Shown in pieces: positions 45,130 to 56,765 of a DNA stretch of 64,000 nt. The DNA comes from Micropterix aruncella. Lineage: Eukaryota > Arthropoda > Insecta > Lepidoptera > Micropterigidae. Numbering within the stretch: position 1 is the stretch's first letter; every line of letters begins with the position of its first letter. The position numbers and the translations under genes are program-made. The DNA is taken from positions 19,321,543-19,385,542 of the forward strand of contig OX155973.1 in the NCBI GenBank assembly GCA_944548615.1, in the 5' to 3' direction. Below the pieces are notes generated by a model. That model searched no databases. It had not been told where the DNA came from and saw nothing but the letters and a program-made list of their open reading frames with translations.

Positions 45130-45440
45130 TATAGTGAAACTTAGAACGGGCTATCATAATTGAATGCGAATACAGAATTCCGTGTCTGCACTGTTGACCG
45201 TTGAGGAGTTCCCTCTTTAGAAGTTATCCCTGGGTGCCGCAGTCCCGTCTTGGTGAAACTTAGAACAGGCTGTCGTAATTGAATGCAGCTACAAAATGTT
45301 ATATCAGTGCTGTTGGCCGTTGAGGAGACCCTATTCGGAAGCCAACTCATGGTGCAGCAGCCATGTCGTGGTGAAACTTAGAACGGGCTATCATGCTATT
45401 GACCGTTGAGGTGTCCCCTCGTCGGGAGCTGCGTAAGAGC
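45130..45440 (-). repeat. R8 tandem units (minus), 2.6 copies
   Basis: 'gtgaaacttagaac' occurs at 45135, 45253 and 45371, giving a 118-base period. The third unit has lost its middle. Units match 25126-25365 in reverse. Confidence 0.85.
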
Positions 45441-45894
45441 TTTATTTTAGCTGCGTAAGAGCGATCTAAAAATGGTTGAACACTTACAATAATCAAACAC
45501 TTACAATAATTATAATGTTTGTATTGTTTTTGAAGCATTTAAGACTATTGCCTTCTTTAAAGCCACTGTAAATACTGTTGGCATAGTCCTTTATATTTGA
45601 TGACTGCCGGAATAAAAACCGCTAAGTAGAGTTTATCAATTTTTTCAGCAAATCAAAAAATTGTATAACTGTTGAACTAATTAATCATCATATATACTTT
45701 ATTTTACTAAAAAAAAAATATAAGTTATTGCCCTAGATTTCCAGATTCTAAAAAGCGATACCTTAGGCGACGCGGTTCGTTTCTCGGTTAAGGGCGGGGT
45801 TGGACCAAGCGCGAACCGATGGAGGTGATATTTGATTAAAATGTATGGCTGAATTTAAATATTATTAGTGTAGCTTGTGTGAGATATTCCAAAC
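45441..45894. other. Unassigned stretch
   Basis: 45840-45875 shares 'aaaatgtat' and 'atattattagtgtag' with 31225-31280. Otherwise nothing is recognised. Confidence 0.4.
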
Positions 45895-46278
45895 TAAATT
45901 TTACAATGTGAATTCCGCCTAAAAAAGCATCTGTATAAAAATTTCAAGTCTCTAAGTCTATTATTTCGATATTGAAGTATGACTAATGTGCCCCCTGGTA
46001 GTCCGATTGCAACCACATCCAACTTTTCAACCCTTGCCATGACAAAATGATGCCTGTATGCCAAATTTCAGCTCAATCGAATGAAGCGTTTGGGCGCTAT
46101 CGTGGTGCAATACACAACACAGGCAGACATACCGACAGACAGACAGACACAAATACATTCTTCCATCTGTCTATCCAAATGGTCTTAATCGTCTCAGGGG
46201 GCTTAAAAAGGATATTTCCGTTTTCATCTCGAAAAAAATGCGCTTTCACAATACATTTCCTCCTCGTCGGTTGGTTTT
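45895..46278 (-). repeat. R3 repeat copy (minus)
   Basis: Matches 14190-14505 over most of its length and 55655-55990 in reverse. It ends at 'cctcctcgtcggttggtt', the outer R3 boundary also seen as 'ccaccaaccgactg' at 55656. Confidence 0.8.
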
Positions 46279-46689
46279 AATGTACTAAACTGCAGTCACT
46301 GTCCTTTGGCAGTCGAGCGAAATTATGGTGATATGTCCTAATTTGCCTAATAAAGAAGCAAATAGCGTTTTTACCGGTGCTTCGACCTCTATTCACTTTC
46401 GTCGGTGAATCATCGAAAAGAAAGGCCCATTCTGCCGTTTTCGGCTCCAAACAATATACTAAACTTTTGTCGCTTATATCATATACGACTAATGATTACC
46501 ATAATCATAATCATAAGTTTTTTATTCAAAATAGTACGAAACCGTAACTTTTTGAAGTCAATAATGCATACAAACATACATAAATGATATAAAAATTAAA
46601 TTATTGTGACATTATAACAAATTATTCTGACATATAACGTGATATAAATCATCGAGGTAACCATTTTATTTCCAAGGGTCTTTGTCGTC

Positions 46690-47262
46690 TAGATAATCAT
46701 TTATTTTATAGTAGCCCTTTGAGTACAGCTTCTTCTAAATGACTTAAATTGTATCACAGATAAATTTTGCATGTTTCCTGGGACTTTATTGTAGAAGCGT
46801 ATACATTGCCCTTTGAATGATTTTGTGGTTTTGGAGACTTTTATGGTCAGCATGTTTATTTTTATTTCTAGTATTGACACCATGCCTATGAGAGTTTTTT
46901 AAAAACAGTTCTTTATTTGTATGCACATACATTAAGTTTTCATAGATGTAATGATATGCAAGTGTCAAAATATTGATTTCTTTAAATTTTCCGCGTAGCG
47001 ACTGTCTAGCACCTAATTTATAAATAGCGCGGATGGCTCGTTTCTGTAGTATAAATATTTTATCAGCGTCAGCAGCATGACCCCACAGCAAGATGCCATA
47101 CGACATCAAGCTATGAAAATAGCTGAAGTAAACCAGCCTCGCGGTGTCTATATCTGTTATATTACGATTTTTGTTTACAGCATATGCCGCAGAACTTAGC
47201 CTGTCTGCCAATTTCTTAATGTGTGGGCCCCATTGTTGGTATGGTTGGTTGGGCCCCATTGT
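46690..47262 (-). pseudogene. LINE ORF2 C-terminal part (minus strand)
   Basis: A 157-codon frame (47259-46786) contains 'ADRLSSAAYAVNKNRNITDI', 'YFHSLMSYGILLWGHAADAD' and 'KIFILQKRAIRAIYKLGARQ'. After a frameshift near 46790-46880 it ends with 'CIRFYNKVPGNMQNLSVIQF' and 'KSFRR'. This is the best preserved member of the family also present at 21 kb and 57-58 kb. It lacks the catalytic domain. Upstream 47263-47350 may still be LINE but is unreadable. Confidence 0.85.
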
Positions 47263-47394
47263 GTACCCTAGGGCAAATTTTGAAATACTTTACTACACCA
47301 CTCTACAAGCTATCTTTTTTGGACATCCGATAACTCACGCGGTATCCGTGTCCTGCAAATCTTTCTAAAACTTGAGATATACCGAACGAAGCTT

Positions 47395-47500
47395 TGGGCG
47401 GCTCCGTTGCATAGTGGTTAGGTCACTTGATCTTACATCGGCAACTCCAAGATCTTACAACGGAAACTCCTGAAAGACAACCTTAAAAAGGCAACTCCCT
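47395..47500 (+). repeat. Possible tRNA-derived SINE head
   Basis: 'ttgcatagtggttaggtcac' near 47410 resembles a tRNA A box with the D-loop 'agtggttagg'. No B box could be placed, so only a degenerate SINE is possible. Confidence 0.3.
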
Positions 47501-49004
47501 GCTATCTCATGTTTATCATAATGTTTGTTTTACTTGTTTTACTTAGTATTATATTTTTTTCTTGTTCAATGTTAGCATTAATTTAGTTATGTAAGTCAGT
47601 TATTATGGACTTACACTTTAGATTTAATATTCAAAGGCGAATTAAATTCGTCTGTAATGATCTTGAATAATATTTGAAACAAATAAATGTTCTTTCTACA
47701 TTGTTCTTGTTTCCTGTCTCGACTGCTGCTTAGTATTAAATTTTATAATCTACTCCGTACCACTGTTAAACAGGTGGAGGACGTAAAATATATCAAGAAG
47801 ATGCTGATAGGCTACCTTTTCTATGATCTCGCCGAATTTGAGGGCCACGACTCTTCAGGACATTGTGGTCATTTAAATGACTTTTAAAAATAGTACCTTA
47901 TTGCCTGGTTATATTTTTTGGTCTTACGTTTGTACTTAAGTTTTTAAAAGCATGGCTTAGCTTTAATTTGATTATTTAACATTTTACTAACAACTTGAAT
48001 ATTACGATGAATAACCTTTACTACGTACTACGTATCTATATGAATTATTCACTATTTAAATTATTAGGCTTCTAGTTTGATTATTTATATTTATATTTAT
48101 ATGTTGACAATATAGTAGTTAAATTCTTGACTACCTATGTATGTTAAGTTAAAGAGTAGTAACACTAACGAGACTTACTATCTAACACCATTATTTTGAC
48201 ACGTCCACCAAGAGCGGTTGTAGCCGTCAATTAGACACGACGAAAATGTTATGTAATGTAATGTTACCATTTTCTGTTCTGTACAGGATAAAGTTAAATA
48301 AATTGCAATGTGAATTCTGTTGAAATATTAAACGAAAAAATATATATTTCAACGTTGCGGACACAGGCTGGACGCTAATAGATAATAATGGTAAAACTTT
48401 CTAATTCTTTTCCGACTGATTCTATGACTTTCTTCCCTGGAAAGAACCACGAATAAAACTGGAAGACAATCTTTGGAAGAATACCTAAGCACAAAACTAC
48501 AAATTTCCAATGCAATTGCTCCTATAATTCTGCGGTTGTATGGAGTCGGTTGGAAATGGCATTGCGATCGGAATTTGGAGTATTTAAGACCACTATAAGA
48601 GTTTATTGTTATAGAAGAAGTAAGTCATATTTTGATTTTATTTTAGACTAATTACTTGATAATTTGATTATTACTATTGTATTTTTCGTTTATCTATAAA
48701 TTTGTATCGAGATTGTTTGTTGTTAAATATTTTAATTTAAATAACTTTGATTTTTTGATTTATTTGATTTTTATTTAATTGTAGGTTATTACTTTCTATT
48801 TTTTTATTAATTTGATTTCGGTTATTTTATTTTAATATCATTAAATTGTGGTTTCCTGTATGTACCAATAATAAATAGGTATATCCTGAAAACCAGGGAA
48901 GACATATCCTGAGGATACCCCTTATTTGCATCCTGAAAATACCCCAATGTATGCATACGATTCATCTTCGGTCTACTTAAGTATAATCACGTGTCCGAAT
49001 ATAG
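47501..49004. other. Long AT-rich stretch
   Basis: No gene is supported. A 'ttatat' iteration lies at 48083-48103. A 66-codon frame at 47687-47887 is unrecognised. Confidence 0.4.
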
Positions 49005-49558
49005 GGCACAGTTAAAGTGGCTGCCAGTACGCCAAAGAAGAAATGTTCATATACTTGCTCTCCTCTATCGTGTACCCTCCCAATTAACACCATCCTAGCT
49101 CCACGAGCTTTTTGAACAACTAAGTTCCCACGGTCTCGTACTTCGGTCAGCCTCTGACAGTTTACCTAAAATTTCGAGTCATAATAGTGATTTCTATTCC
49201 TACTCTTTCTCTGTCCATGGTGCAAGACTCTGGAACGATCTCCCAGCAAACATACGAAACTTCTTACCATAGTTTATGACTCACGTTAAGGATTACTACC
49301 TTTTTAAGAAGTAACCAGTTCTTCCTTTCTCTCCTCTTCCTCTCCCAATTACCTCTCCTCGGACATTATAAGTTTTAAATTCTTCCACTTGTCTGTATGT
49401 TATGCAGACGGTCTGTATGTTATGTAATAATCTTTTTTTTTCACAATGCGCACATGTACCACTGTGTTTAAGTTAGTTGTAAGACATTGCCATGTGGCAA
49501 TAATCTCGCCTTTTTGTATAATAATTAAGTGCAAATAAAGAGTTTATTATTATTATTA
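49005..49558 (+). pseudogene. CR1/Jockey-like LINE 3' end with (ATT)n tail
   Basis: The frame reads 'LKWLPVRQRRNVHILALLYR' (49011 on). After one stop it reads 'LHELFEQLSSHGLVLRSASD' and 'SFSVHGARLWNDLPANIRNF', ending near 49270. This is the classic 'WLPV..R...H...L.Y', 'A.LWN.LP..IR' ending. The 3' UTR ends in 'aaataaagagtttattatta' at about 49535-49557. Only two stops interrupt it, so it is relatively young. Confidence 0.85.
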
Positions 49559-49899
49559 ATTTGCAGCGTTTGCAGTTTTATTACATAGTCTTTGTTTATT
49601 AAGAGTTTTAATTTTTAAACTGTGTTTTTTTTCTATATATTTTTTATAGTAACAACAGCTGCATATAAATATTTTTTCTTCTTTTTGGTACTATTAATGT
49701 TGCAATTTCTTCTTCGATTCTGTCGAATAAATAACGCATGATAGTGTTGTAAAGAATGCAAAGGCAGCGCGAACCGAGCACCGAAAACATCTCCCCACTA
49801 ATTCGGAAATATGTCATGAGAATTTCATGATTATATCGTGGTCGCCTACGTCAGATATAGGATACGGCACTTGAAGGAGAAGAAGACTAAGTTAAATTA
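49559..49899. other. Unassigned spacer
   Basis: No gene or repeat recognised between the LINE tail and the next R1 copy. Confidence 0.4.
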
Positions 49900-50592
49900 T
49901 ATGAGTCTCGGGTCGGCCCAACTCTCGATTCAGCTTCTATACATTAGCCTCCTCGTGTGAGGGACTGCCCCAGCTAGGACTACCGCGTCTCAGACCTCAC
50001 TGGTGGTGGACATCTCAGACTGGTGGATTGGTTTCCCCTGGGATATCGCTCTCCGGAGCTACTGGCCGGTTTGCGCACCGTGCGGCGTCAGCCAATCGGT
50101 TGTGAACTCTGAATAATTACTGAAGGATTGTGGAGACTACGGAAATACACTGTATCCTAAGCAGTGGCGGTGGATGTTGATCTGTCGTCAAACACTCTTG
50201 AAATGACCAATCGGATACCTGATCCTGAATTCTGATCCGGACAAATGATGTCAATGGTCTGCGATAGATTCAAACTGAATCAACGCTGAAAATACGTCAG
50301 GTAGAGGCCGCTCAAGCGACTTCGCTTCCGTAATCAGTCTATCCTGAAGGTTTATTGCAGATGGAGATGGGTGAGTTGGCCCGATGGATTACCTTCCTAG
50401 TGGAAGGTAATCAGAGTCCAACGCCTTGCCGTAAGGCGTTGGACTCTGGCGAGTTCCTGGCTTTGCTGGATGGTAGATTTGTATCGTCCCAAAGTCTTCT
50501 ACGTTCACCTCACGGGAGACAGAACGATCATTGTCGTTAAAACTTTCTGGGGTGACGAGTTCGCCCGTTGTAGTTGACATATCCAAATGAGT
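49900..50592 (+). repeat. R1 repeat with rearranged middle
   Basis: The first part (to ~50347) is the diverged subfamily also at 395-850. The end part (50428-50592: 'gtaaggcgttggactctggc', 'agtcttctacgttcacctca', 'gacgagttcgcccgttgtag') is normal R1. Between them lie two hairpins (50387-50412 and 50412-50448), the second made of the R1 words 'gagtccaacgcctt' and their complement. A small inverted R1 piece was therefore joined here. Confidence 0.8.
50387..50448. repeat. Two adjoining perfect hairpins in R1
   Basis: 'gattaccttcc' pairs with 'ggaaggtaatc' across a 4-base loop. It is directly followed by 'cagagtccaacgcctt', a 5-base loop and its exact reverse complement. Confidence 0.9.
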
Positions 50593-50639
50593 CAAAGCTC
50601 CATAAACTCTACCTGCGGCTGCTTACTACTACTACTAAC

Positions 50640-51195
50640 CCACGGTCGTAGATAATTCGACTTGGAGGTTCCGAACCGAGAGAACACCTCGAGCGGAACT
50701 GGGCGGTCTGCGCACCATGCGGCGTTATCCGATCGACTGTGCACTCCAACGACTAACCGGAATAGTCTGGAAACATACGTTTCCTAAAAATCGGGGGTAG
50801 TTTTAGACAGGTCTAGACGTCTAGACGCCAGGGCGTCATCTATTCTTAGAAACGGTCCGTTAGCCAGCCGATCCCGTGTGAGCTTGATGGGCAAAGTGGG
50901 TCTCAGTCCGCAGTTAATTCGGCTTTGAATTGAAGCCAACGTCAGGTAGAGGCGACGCAATCTATGAATATGAAATCCATCCATATCTAGTAATAAGTGC
51001 ACGAGGTTTGCCTGCCGGGTGCATTTCTTAGTGTCTCGCGGTAGGGCGTTGGAATGTTACAGGCTATTGGTATAGTTTCACTGTGGATTATGATGTCCAC
51101 TAAGTATTTACGTTCACCCCGGGACACAAAATGACACGATGTCATCATAACTCCATGAGGTGACGGGTTCGCCGCTGTAATTGACAACCCTCAAT
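50640..51195 (+). repeat. R1 repeat, truncated copy
   Basis: This starts within R1 ('ctgcgcaccatgcggcgtta' at 50710), keeps the order to 'gcggtagggcgttggaatgt' (51039) and ends at 'gtgacgggttcgccgctgta', 'attgacaa' (51195). It lies head-to-tail with the preceding R1 copy, some 50 bases apart. Confidence 0.8.
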
Positions 51196-51645
51196 GTGTC
51201 AAAACTTTTTATTCACTCACTTTGAATTAGCAACAATAGGTACTCGAGATTTGATAATAATTGTAATAATTTCCATAATTAAAAACAGTAGTGTCTAAAA
51301 TAAAATGATGTTAGAGCACACGTCGAACATGACATGACTAAAGATAAAATAACTCATCTGCATAAAAACGTTAATTGTCCCATGAGTGCTTGAGTTTAAG
51401 TCTTATCTCCGAAAATAGAACAATTTTAAAAACTCGCCTGTGATTTTAGTAAAAAACGCGTAACTAGAAATAGATTCCATTAGAAGATTATTTAATTGCC
51501 ACAGTGCTCCAAAACCTACAGTTGGGTAAATTTAATAATCGCCGTCGATTAGCGAAGCCAATAACCTCTGGTTGTGCACAGCCACAATTAAAGAAAAATA
51601 AAGATTATTAAACTGTGATGTGTGGTATTTTCACAATGTGTAATA
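51196..51645. other. Unassigned spacer
   Basis: No gene or repeat recognised. Confidence 0.4.
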
Positions 51646-51648
51646 CAA

Positions 51649-51853
51649 GTTGTAGCGTCCGTAGCCCCGTTGACACCGGTTCTCCTCGTTGTTACCGAAG
51701 TTAAGCAGCGGCGGGCGCGGTCAATACTGGGATGGGTGACCGCCTGAGTGTTTGACTGCGTGATGTTACAAATGCCCACCTAGAAGATGGTGCCAATGGG
51801 CAACGAGGTAGGTTCCACGAAAAGACATATGCCTTGTAGGAAAAAAAAAAAGT
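51649..51853 (+). mobile_element. 5S rRNA-derived SINE-like unit
   Basis: Bases 51649-51771 resemble a full 5S rRNA gene. The internal promoter A box ('aagttaagcagcg', 51698-51710) and C box ('gggatgggtgaccgcctg', from about 51729) are almost canonical, and 'caccggttctc' and 'cgggcgcggtcaatac' lie between and before them. The terminal stem is degraded ('tgtagcgtcc' against 'tgatgttaca'). The 5S part is followed by about 70 unique bases and a run of about twelve A (51841-51852) rather than a T-run terminator. A 5S head, body and A tail define the SINE3 type. An alternative is a retroposed 5S pseudogene. No target duplication was found. Confidence 0.75.
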
Positions 51854-51959
51854 TTTAAATTGTTGATATACAGAAAATGATAATCTTGCTATTTTTAGAT
51901 GATTTTTTTTTGTTACTTACGAAGTCTTACGCCTAAGAGATAAGGGATGTATATAATAA

Positions 51960-52860
51960 CCTGGAAACATAAAAGACCTGGACCTGGAAACTTTGCGGAT
52001 GAAACTAAACTTTTTTCAAATCCTACTAGAGAAAATCAGCAAAGACCTTGATCAAATTCTTGAATGGTCCACAAAATGGTTGATGAAGATAAATGCTTAT
52101 AAATGTACGATCCTACACATCGGCAAGATCAACTCCAAACATCAGCACTATCTAGGGGCAGTGCCGTTACAAAGTGTCACGAAACAAAAGGACCTGGGAA
52201 TAACGATATTGAGCGATTTAAAGTGGGGTGAGCATATTACAAAGATGTGAAAAAGCCAAGTGAATCATTTATTAAGTCATTTAACTATGTCATACCAGCC
52301 TTATTTACGTCACTATCCAAAACCTACATCAGACCAATTCCAGAGTTTGGATTCCAGATATGGAATCCGTACAATGTGAAAGATGAGGATCACCTCGAGA
52401 AAGTCCAACGCTTAGCGACCAAGATGCCAATAAGTTTCAAAAATCTGGAATATGCAGAACGATTCCGAAGATTGCAACTGCTAACACTTAAGGATCTTCG
52501 GATCAGGGGCGACCTAATTGAGATATGTACCTAAGATCCTCAACGTATGCTACAATTGCTCTGAATTGTCTTCTATCTTCAAGCGAAACTACAAGCATCA
52601 TCTGCAAGGACACAACTTTAGACTGGAGAAAACACGATTCCACATGATTCCCAGGATACATTTCTTAACCAACCGGATTGTGGACTGGTGAAACAGTTTA
52701 CCTGCTGAAGTGGTTGAAGCGTGCAGTGGAGTGTAAACATATTCAAAAATGGTTTAGACGCGTATCTTTAAAAGAAATTGTAATTGTACTCTGTTTTATA
52801 TTTAGACATATCAGCAATTATGCTGCCTGTGTGTAAAAGTAATAAATATGATAAAAATAA
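51960..52860 (+). pseudogene. LINE reverse transcriptase remnant, C-terminal half
   Basis: 'FADETKLF' (51992 on) stands for FADDTKLF, so one catalytic aspartate is replaced. A frameshift leads to 'ISKDLDQILEWSTKWLMKIN' and 'DLGITILSDLKWGEHI' (to 52250). Another leads to 'TSLSKTYIRPIPEFGFQIWN' and 'LEKVQRLATKM' (to 52532). Further pieces 'FHMIPRIHFLTNRIVDW' and 'LPAEVVEA' follow to 52740. The 3' end has an AT-rich tail 'aataaatatgataaaaataa' at about 52840. This is the 'EYA.Q.W.P....+...LEKVQRRATK' type LINE common in animals. Confidence 0.85.
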
Positions 52861-52973
52861 TAAAAACTGATGGATGTAAACAACATGGCAACCGCCTTAC
52901 AAAACACTCAACAGAAAATCTTCAGGAACGAAATCGATCTCTAGCACTCTTTTCGTGTATCAAGGGAGTAACA

Positions 52974-53678
52974 TCTTGCGGTGTCAACTACAACGGGCGA
53001 GCCCGTCACCACAGGACGTTTTAACGATTAGTCGTTCTATCGCCCTGCAGTGAACGTAGAGACTTTGGACAGTACATTCTACGTCCAGCTACGTCAACAA
53101 CCCGTGAGAGTCCAACGCCTTACCGCGAGTTAGCCAGGAGTAAACCCGGCGGGCTCGAGATACTCGCGCCCTCACTTCCAATTGTGACCAGATTTCTCCG
53201 GTCTCTCGATTGGTACCGAGTTCGAGGTCGCTTGCGCGGTCCTCTCCCTTATGAAGCGGTGAAACGGAGAGCACAACCGATTGGAGCAAACCCCGCACGG
53301 TGCGCAGACCGTACAATCTTCGCGGACCAAGGCGTCCTTTGCCCGCCTCTTACCCGGGATCGGATGGCCAATGGTCAATTCCAGAGCAGTCGCCATAAGG
53401 TACGCAACCACCCCCGCTCTATAGGAAACAGTACAGTTCCCAGACTCCCCCGACTGTTAGTCGGAGAGCACAACCGATTGGAGCAAACCCCGCACGGTGC
53501 GCAGACCGTCCAGGGGCGCCAGAGGTTTGATTCCCAGGGGAGACTGGTTGACCCAGTGTCCTACCCAGGACTCGCACCCCATGCGAGGAGGCCGTCGGAT
53601 GGGTGTTGACCCGTGAGTGTGACCGACCCTGGACACATGGGTCATCGTGGCCAACTCATCATGGGCCCGTTAGCCCCC
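52974..53678 (-). repeat. R1 repeat with perfect 15-bp target duplication
   Basis: The element is bounded by 'atcaagggagtaaca' at 52959-52973 and again at 53679-53693, which fixes its ends at 52974 and 53678. It is the clearest complete R1. In this copy a segment 'gagcacaaccgattggagca' appears twice (53267 and 53465), replacing part of the normal sequence. The plus strand has a 141-codon frame (53184-53609) with the shared words 'RVRGRLRGPLPYEAVKR' and 'NHPRSIGNSTVPRLPRLLV'. The 15-base duplication is typical of LINE-assisted retroposition. No poly-A tail is present. Confidence 0.9.
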
Positions 53679-53693
53679 ATCAAGGGAGTAACA

Positions 53694-54645
53694 GATTGGA
53701 TTATAAAAAAAAATGCCGCAAATTATATAAACTACACCACATATGTACATATTACACATTAATCCTACGTCAGTACAGGCGAGGTCTAGTTAGGATGGCT
53801 TAGCAATTAAAATAAATGTACATTTTATAGTTGTATTAAAGAAATTTGAATTTGAATTTGTTCTTAAGGCGGTTCCCAAGCATGGCTCAATTCCTACGAA
53901 CCGTAAAAGATGTACTGCTACTGACAAAGCCCTGATGTTTACAAAATCGAATGTAGATGTAGGCTGTCTTATGATGGACAGACGAAACGGCCCATTATGA
54001 CTCAAGTAATGAAACACATTAAGGCGGTGAAAAACGTCCAGCGAGAAAAGTCGGTATGCTGCGTCCTTATATTGGACAATGGAATGAACCATTGGTTAAA
54101 GTTTTATAATCGAAATGTACTCTCAAAAAAACAGTTCTATTGCCCATATGTAAACAAGAGTGAATTCAGGTTTTTATTTTTTAACATAATATTTTGTACT
54201 TACATTTATTTTACAATTATTTTGTACTACTTTATTATTTCATATTTTTTTGATTTATTGATTATTTATTTTATTAAATTGACTATAACAATTTCTTAAC
54301 ATTTTTCATATAAAAATTGCGTTTATCTTGAGACAGGCACTGTCGAGTTAGGAGCGACGCAAAATCATTGTGTAAAAATAATTCCTAAATTTTTTTTGTA
54401 AATAAATAAATAATAAAAAAAATATCTCCCAAATTATCAGGGAAGCCATCGAAATCAGTAGAACGCCAAACTTCAATCGAGATGCATGAATATAAATAGG
54501 TGTTTAAAGTTTCCCCCTCCCTCCTGCGCTTGTGCATTATATTGAACATAACGACAAGAGTAACTGCGATAGTACAAAACAACGAAAAGTAATCAATGCA
54601 GCCCAGATTAACTTAGAATAGTCATTATTTTAAGGAAAGGCAGGC
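53694..54645. other. Unassigned AT-rich stretch
   Basis: No gene supported. 100-codon frames on both strands (53790-54092 and 53997-54299) show no recognisable domain and strong AT bias. Confidence 0.4.
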
Positions 54646-54649
54646 AGAT

Positions 54650-54838
54650 TTAAGGCGACGTGAGACCCCAGAAAAATATACGAAATGGGCGGACACGCGA
54701 AAAAATAGGCGGAATCAAATTTGTAAGGTTTGACCAATAAAAATCCAGCGTTGGCGAAGCGTCAAGCGCAGATTCCACGTCCGCTAGCGCCGGGAACCAG
54801 ACGCATACTAAACGGTCAATCGCAGCGCTAGCGCAGAA
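54650..54838 (-). repeat. R5 repeat copy 2
   Basis: Reverse orientation of 15850-16030, from 'ggcgacgtgagaccccag' to 'gacggtcaatcgcagcgcta' style ends. Confidence 0.75.
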
Positions 54839-55650
54839 TAACTATCTTTACGCAGTGGTGGTATAAGGGTGTTAATGGCAAAGCATATTTACCGTAACTC
54901 TCAGAACGCTCTCACGTTTTAATTAAATGTAATTAATTTAGGGTCTAAAAAAAATGTGGCTAAGCGATGCCCTAGAAAACTAACCAGTCAATATAATGAA
55001 ATTATAATAAAACACACTCACCGCTTACATTGTAGGAGTAAACGCGCCTGAAAATTTTCGAAGTCAGTTTAAAGCCTTAATGTCCAAGGCAATGAGCAAC
55101 TTTTTTGAGTCCAAATTTTAAATTGGTTCCTTATCGAGGGACTCACTTATAAACTTTTAAAAATTAATGCTTATATTTTTCAAAAAACTCATAAAACTAA
55201 AATTCCGGAGATATGGTCGTTCCCAGGTATCATGTCGCCTTGGCTCGCAGTATTACGGCAACCGGACTTCCAAGAAGTAGGACTAACAGGGAAACCTATC
55301 AGCAATGAATAAACTGTTTTCTGTTCAAGAAATGAGACGTATCAATCGTGTTTTGGATAGTCAATCTCTCAAAATTCTATTTTGACATTATTTATCACGA
55401 TACGGTCAATGACAACATCATCAATACGGTCCTAGTTAACATAATGGGCATCGTTGAATGTCTTTCTAGGCTACCGGCTACCACTAATTATTATCAAACA
55501 TCCTGTTCTCTACATTAACAGTCTTCACTAACAATTAATTAATGAATAGAATACAAAAAAAGAAATGAAAGTAGGACGTGAACTATTCCAAATATTGAGA
55601 ATAGAGATAGACATTGATTTACATTTATTTTTGTAAATATATTATTTTCC
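54839..55650. other. Unassigned stretch
   Basis: No gene, RNA or second repeat copy recognised. Confidence 0.4.
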
Positions 55651-55654
55651 TGGC

Positions 55655-55995
55655 CCACCAACCGACTGAAAGGGAAAGTATTGTGAACGCACAACATTTT
55701 TTAAGAGATGAAGACGGAAATATCCGTTTTGAGCCCCCCTGAGACGATTGAGATCATTTCCAGATGTATGTCTATGTGTGTGTGTCTGTCTGTCTCTGTG
55801 TCTGTATGCGCGCCCACACTCTTATTAACAAATTAACCATTTACAATAAGTATAATATTAAAACAAATGGCAAAAACTTTCCTCTTTCACTCACTGGCTA
55901 GTGCTGCCTAACTGGAATATACCCGTTCCAGGGTAAGCAATTTATATAATTAAGCTGAAATTTAGCATACTGAAATCATTTGGTCATGGCAAGAG
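55655..55995 (+). repeat. R3 repeat copy
   Basis: This starts at 'ccaccaaccgactgaaaggg', with 'gagatgaagacggaaatatc' and 'gagacgattgagat' as in 35890-36000. A (TG)n/(TCTG)n tract (55775-55805) is at the usual place. The 3' part is interrupted, and 'gaaatttagcatac' near 55958 is the last shared word before the LINE at 56020. Confidence 0.75.
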
Positions 55996-56019
55996 TTGAA
56001 ACTTTGGTCATGGCAACAG

Positions 56020-56765
56020 CTGGGACCTCTGCTATTCACATTATATACAAATGATTTATCTGTAAATATTTCGAATGCCAATACAATTAAATTCGCGGAT
56101 GATACGACCTGTATATTCGAAAGTGACACCTTTAATAATTTTGAACATAAAGTCAACTCCACAATTATCGAATTTGATGACTCATTTTAAGCTAATAAAA
56201 TGTTCTACATAAATAAATCAGCAAATATAATCTTCTCTAATAAAAAAGACAAAATTCACTGACAACTAAATATGACTTTGATAATGGTCTCCCTATTATC
56301 AGGTCCACATTAACAGACTGCAAAATATCCAAAATAAGTTCGTTCGATACTTAAATTTCAAGACGAAAAGTTATTGTAATACTACTAATGAGGCGGCCTT
56401 ACTATTTAAAATAAATTCGCTATGTTATCGGCGCAACTTGAATGATGCTCTGTGCCTCTATAAAATAATGAACGGTATATTCGATTGCTCTGACCTGGTG
56501 GGAGCGATCAATATTAACGCCCCAATGAGGACCACACGCCAATTTGACCTGTTTCGATTGCCGCGCTTTAAAACTAATGCATCAAGGAATGGAGTACTCA
56601 CACGCTGTTGTGAGCTTTATAATACCCATTTAAATGGTATTGATATGTTTAATAATTCCATAATCCCTTACAAATACTCCGTAAATCAAACCCTAACCGA
56701 TACAATAAGCTGACTTGGTTTTTAGCTATTTTTATTGATTATTATTATTATTATTATTATTATAT
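56020..56765 (+). pseudogene. LINE RT remnant with internal deletion and (ATT)n tail
   Basis: 'GPLLFTLYTNDLSVNISNAN' and 'IKFADDTTCIFESDTF' (56028-56190) keep an intact FADD catalytic box. After stops, 'LQNIQNKFVRYLNFKTKSYC' (about 56312) and 'LCLYKIMNGIFDCSDLVGAI' (to 56711) give the C-terminal region. The segment between them is too short, so about 100 residues have been deleted. The tail is (ATT)n at 56737-56762. It resembles the 23.9 kb fragment in its last part. Confidence 0.8.

Noticed and set aside
45130..45440. CRISPR-like or satellite array of 118-base period
   Set aside because: Only 2.6 units are present without unique spacers, and the unit is part of a dispersed element.
51649..51771. 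Functional 5S rRNA gene
   Set aside because: The terminal stem is degraded, there is no T-run terminator directly after it, and an A-tailed body follows.
25384..53678. R1 as an LTR of an endogenous retrovirus or LTR retrotransposon
   Set aside because: Copies lack TG...CA ends, are not in direct pairs flanking coding sequence, and show target duplications of 11-15 bases rather than 4-6.
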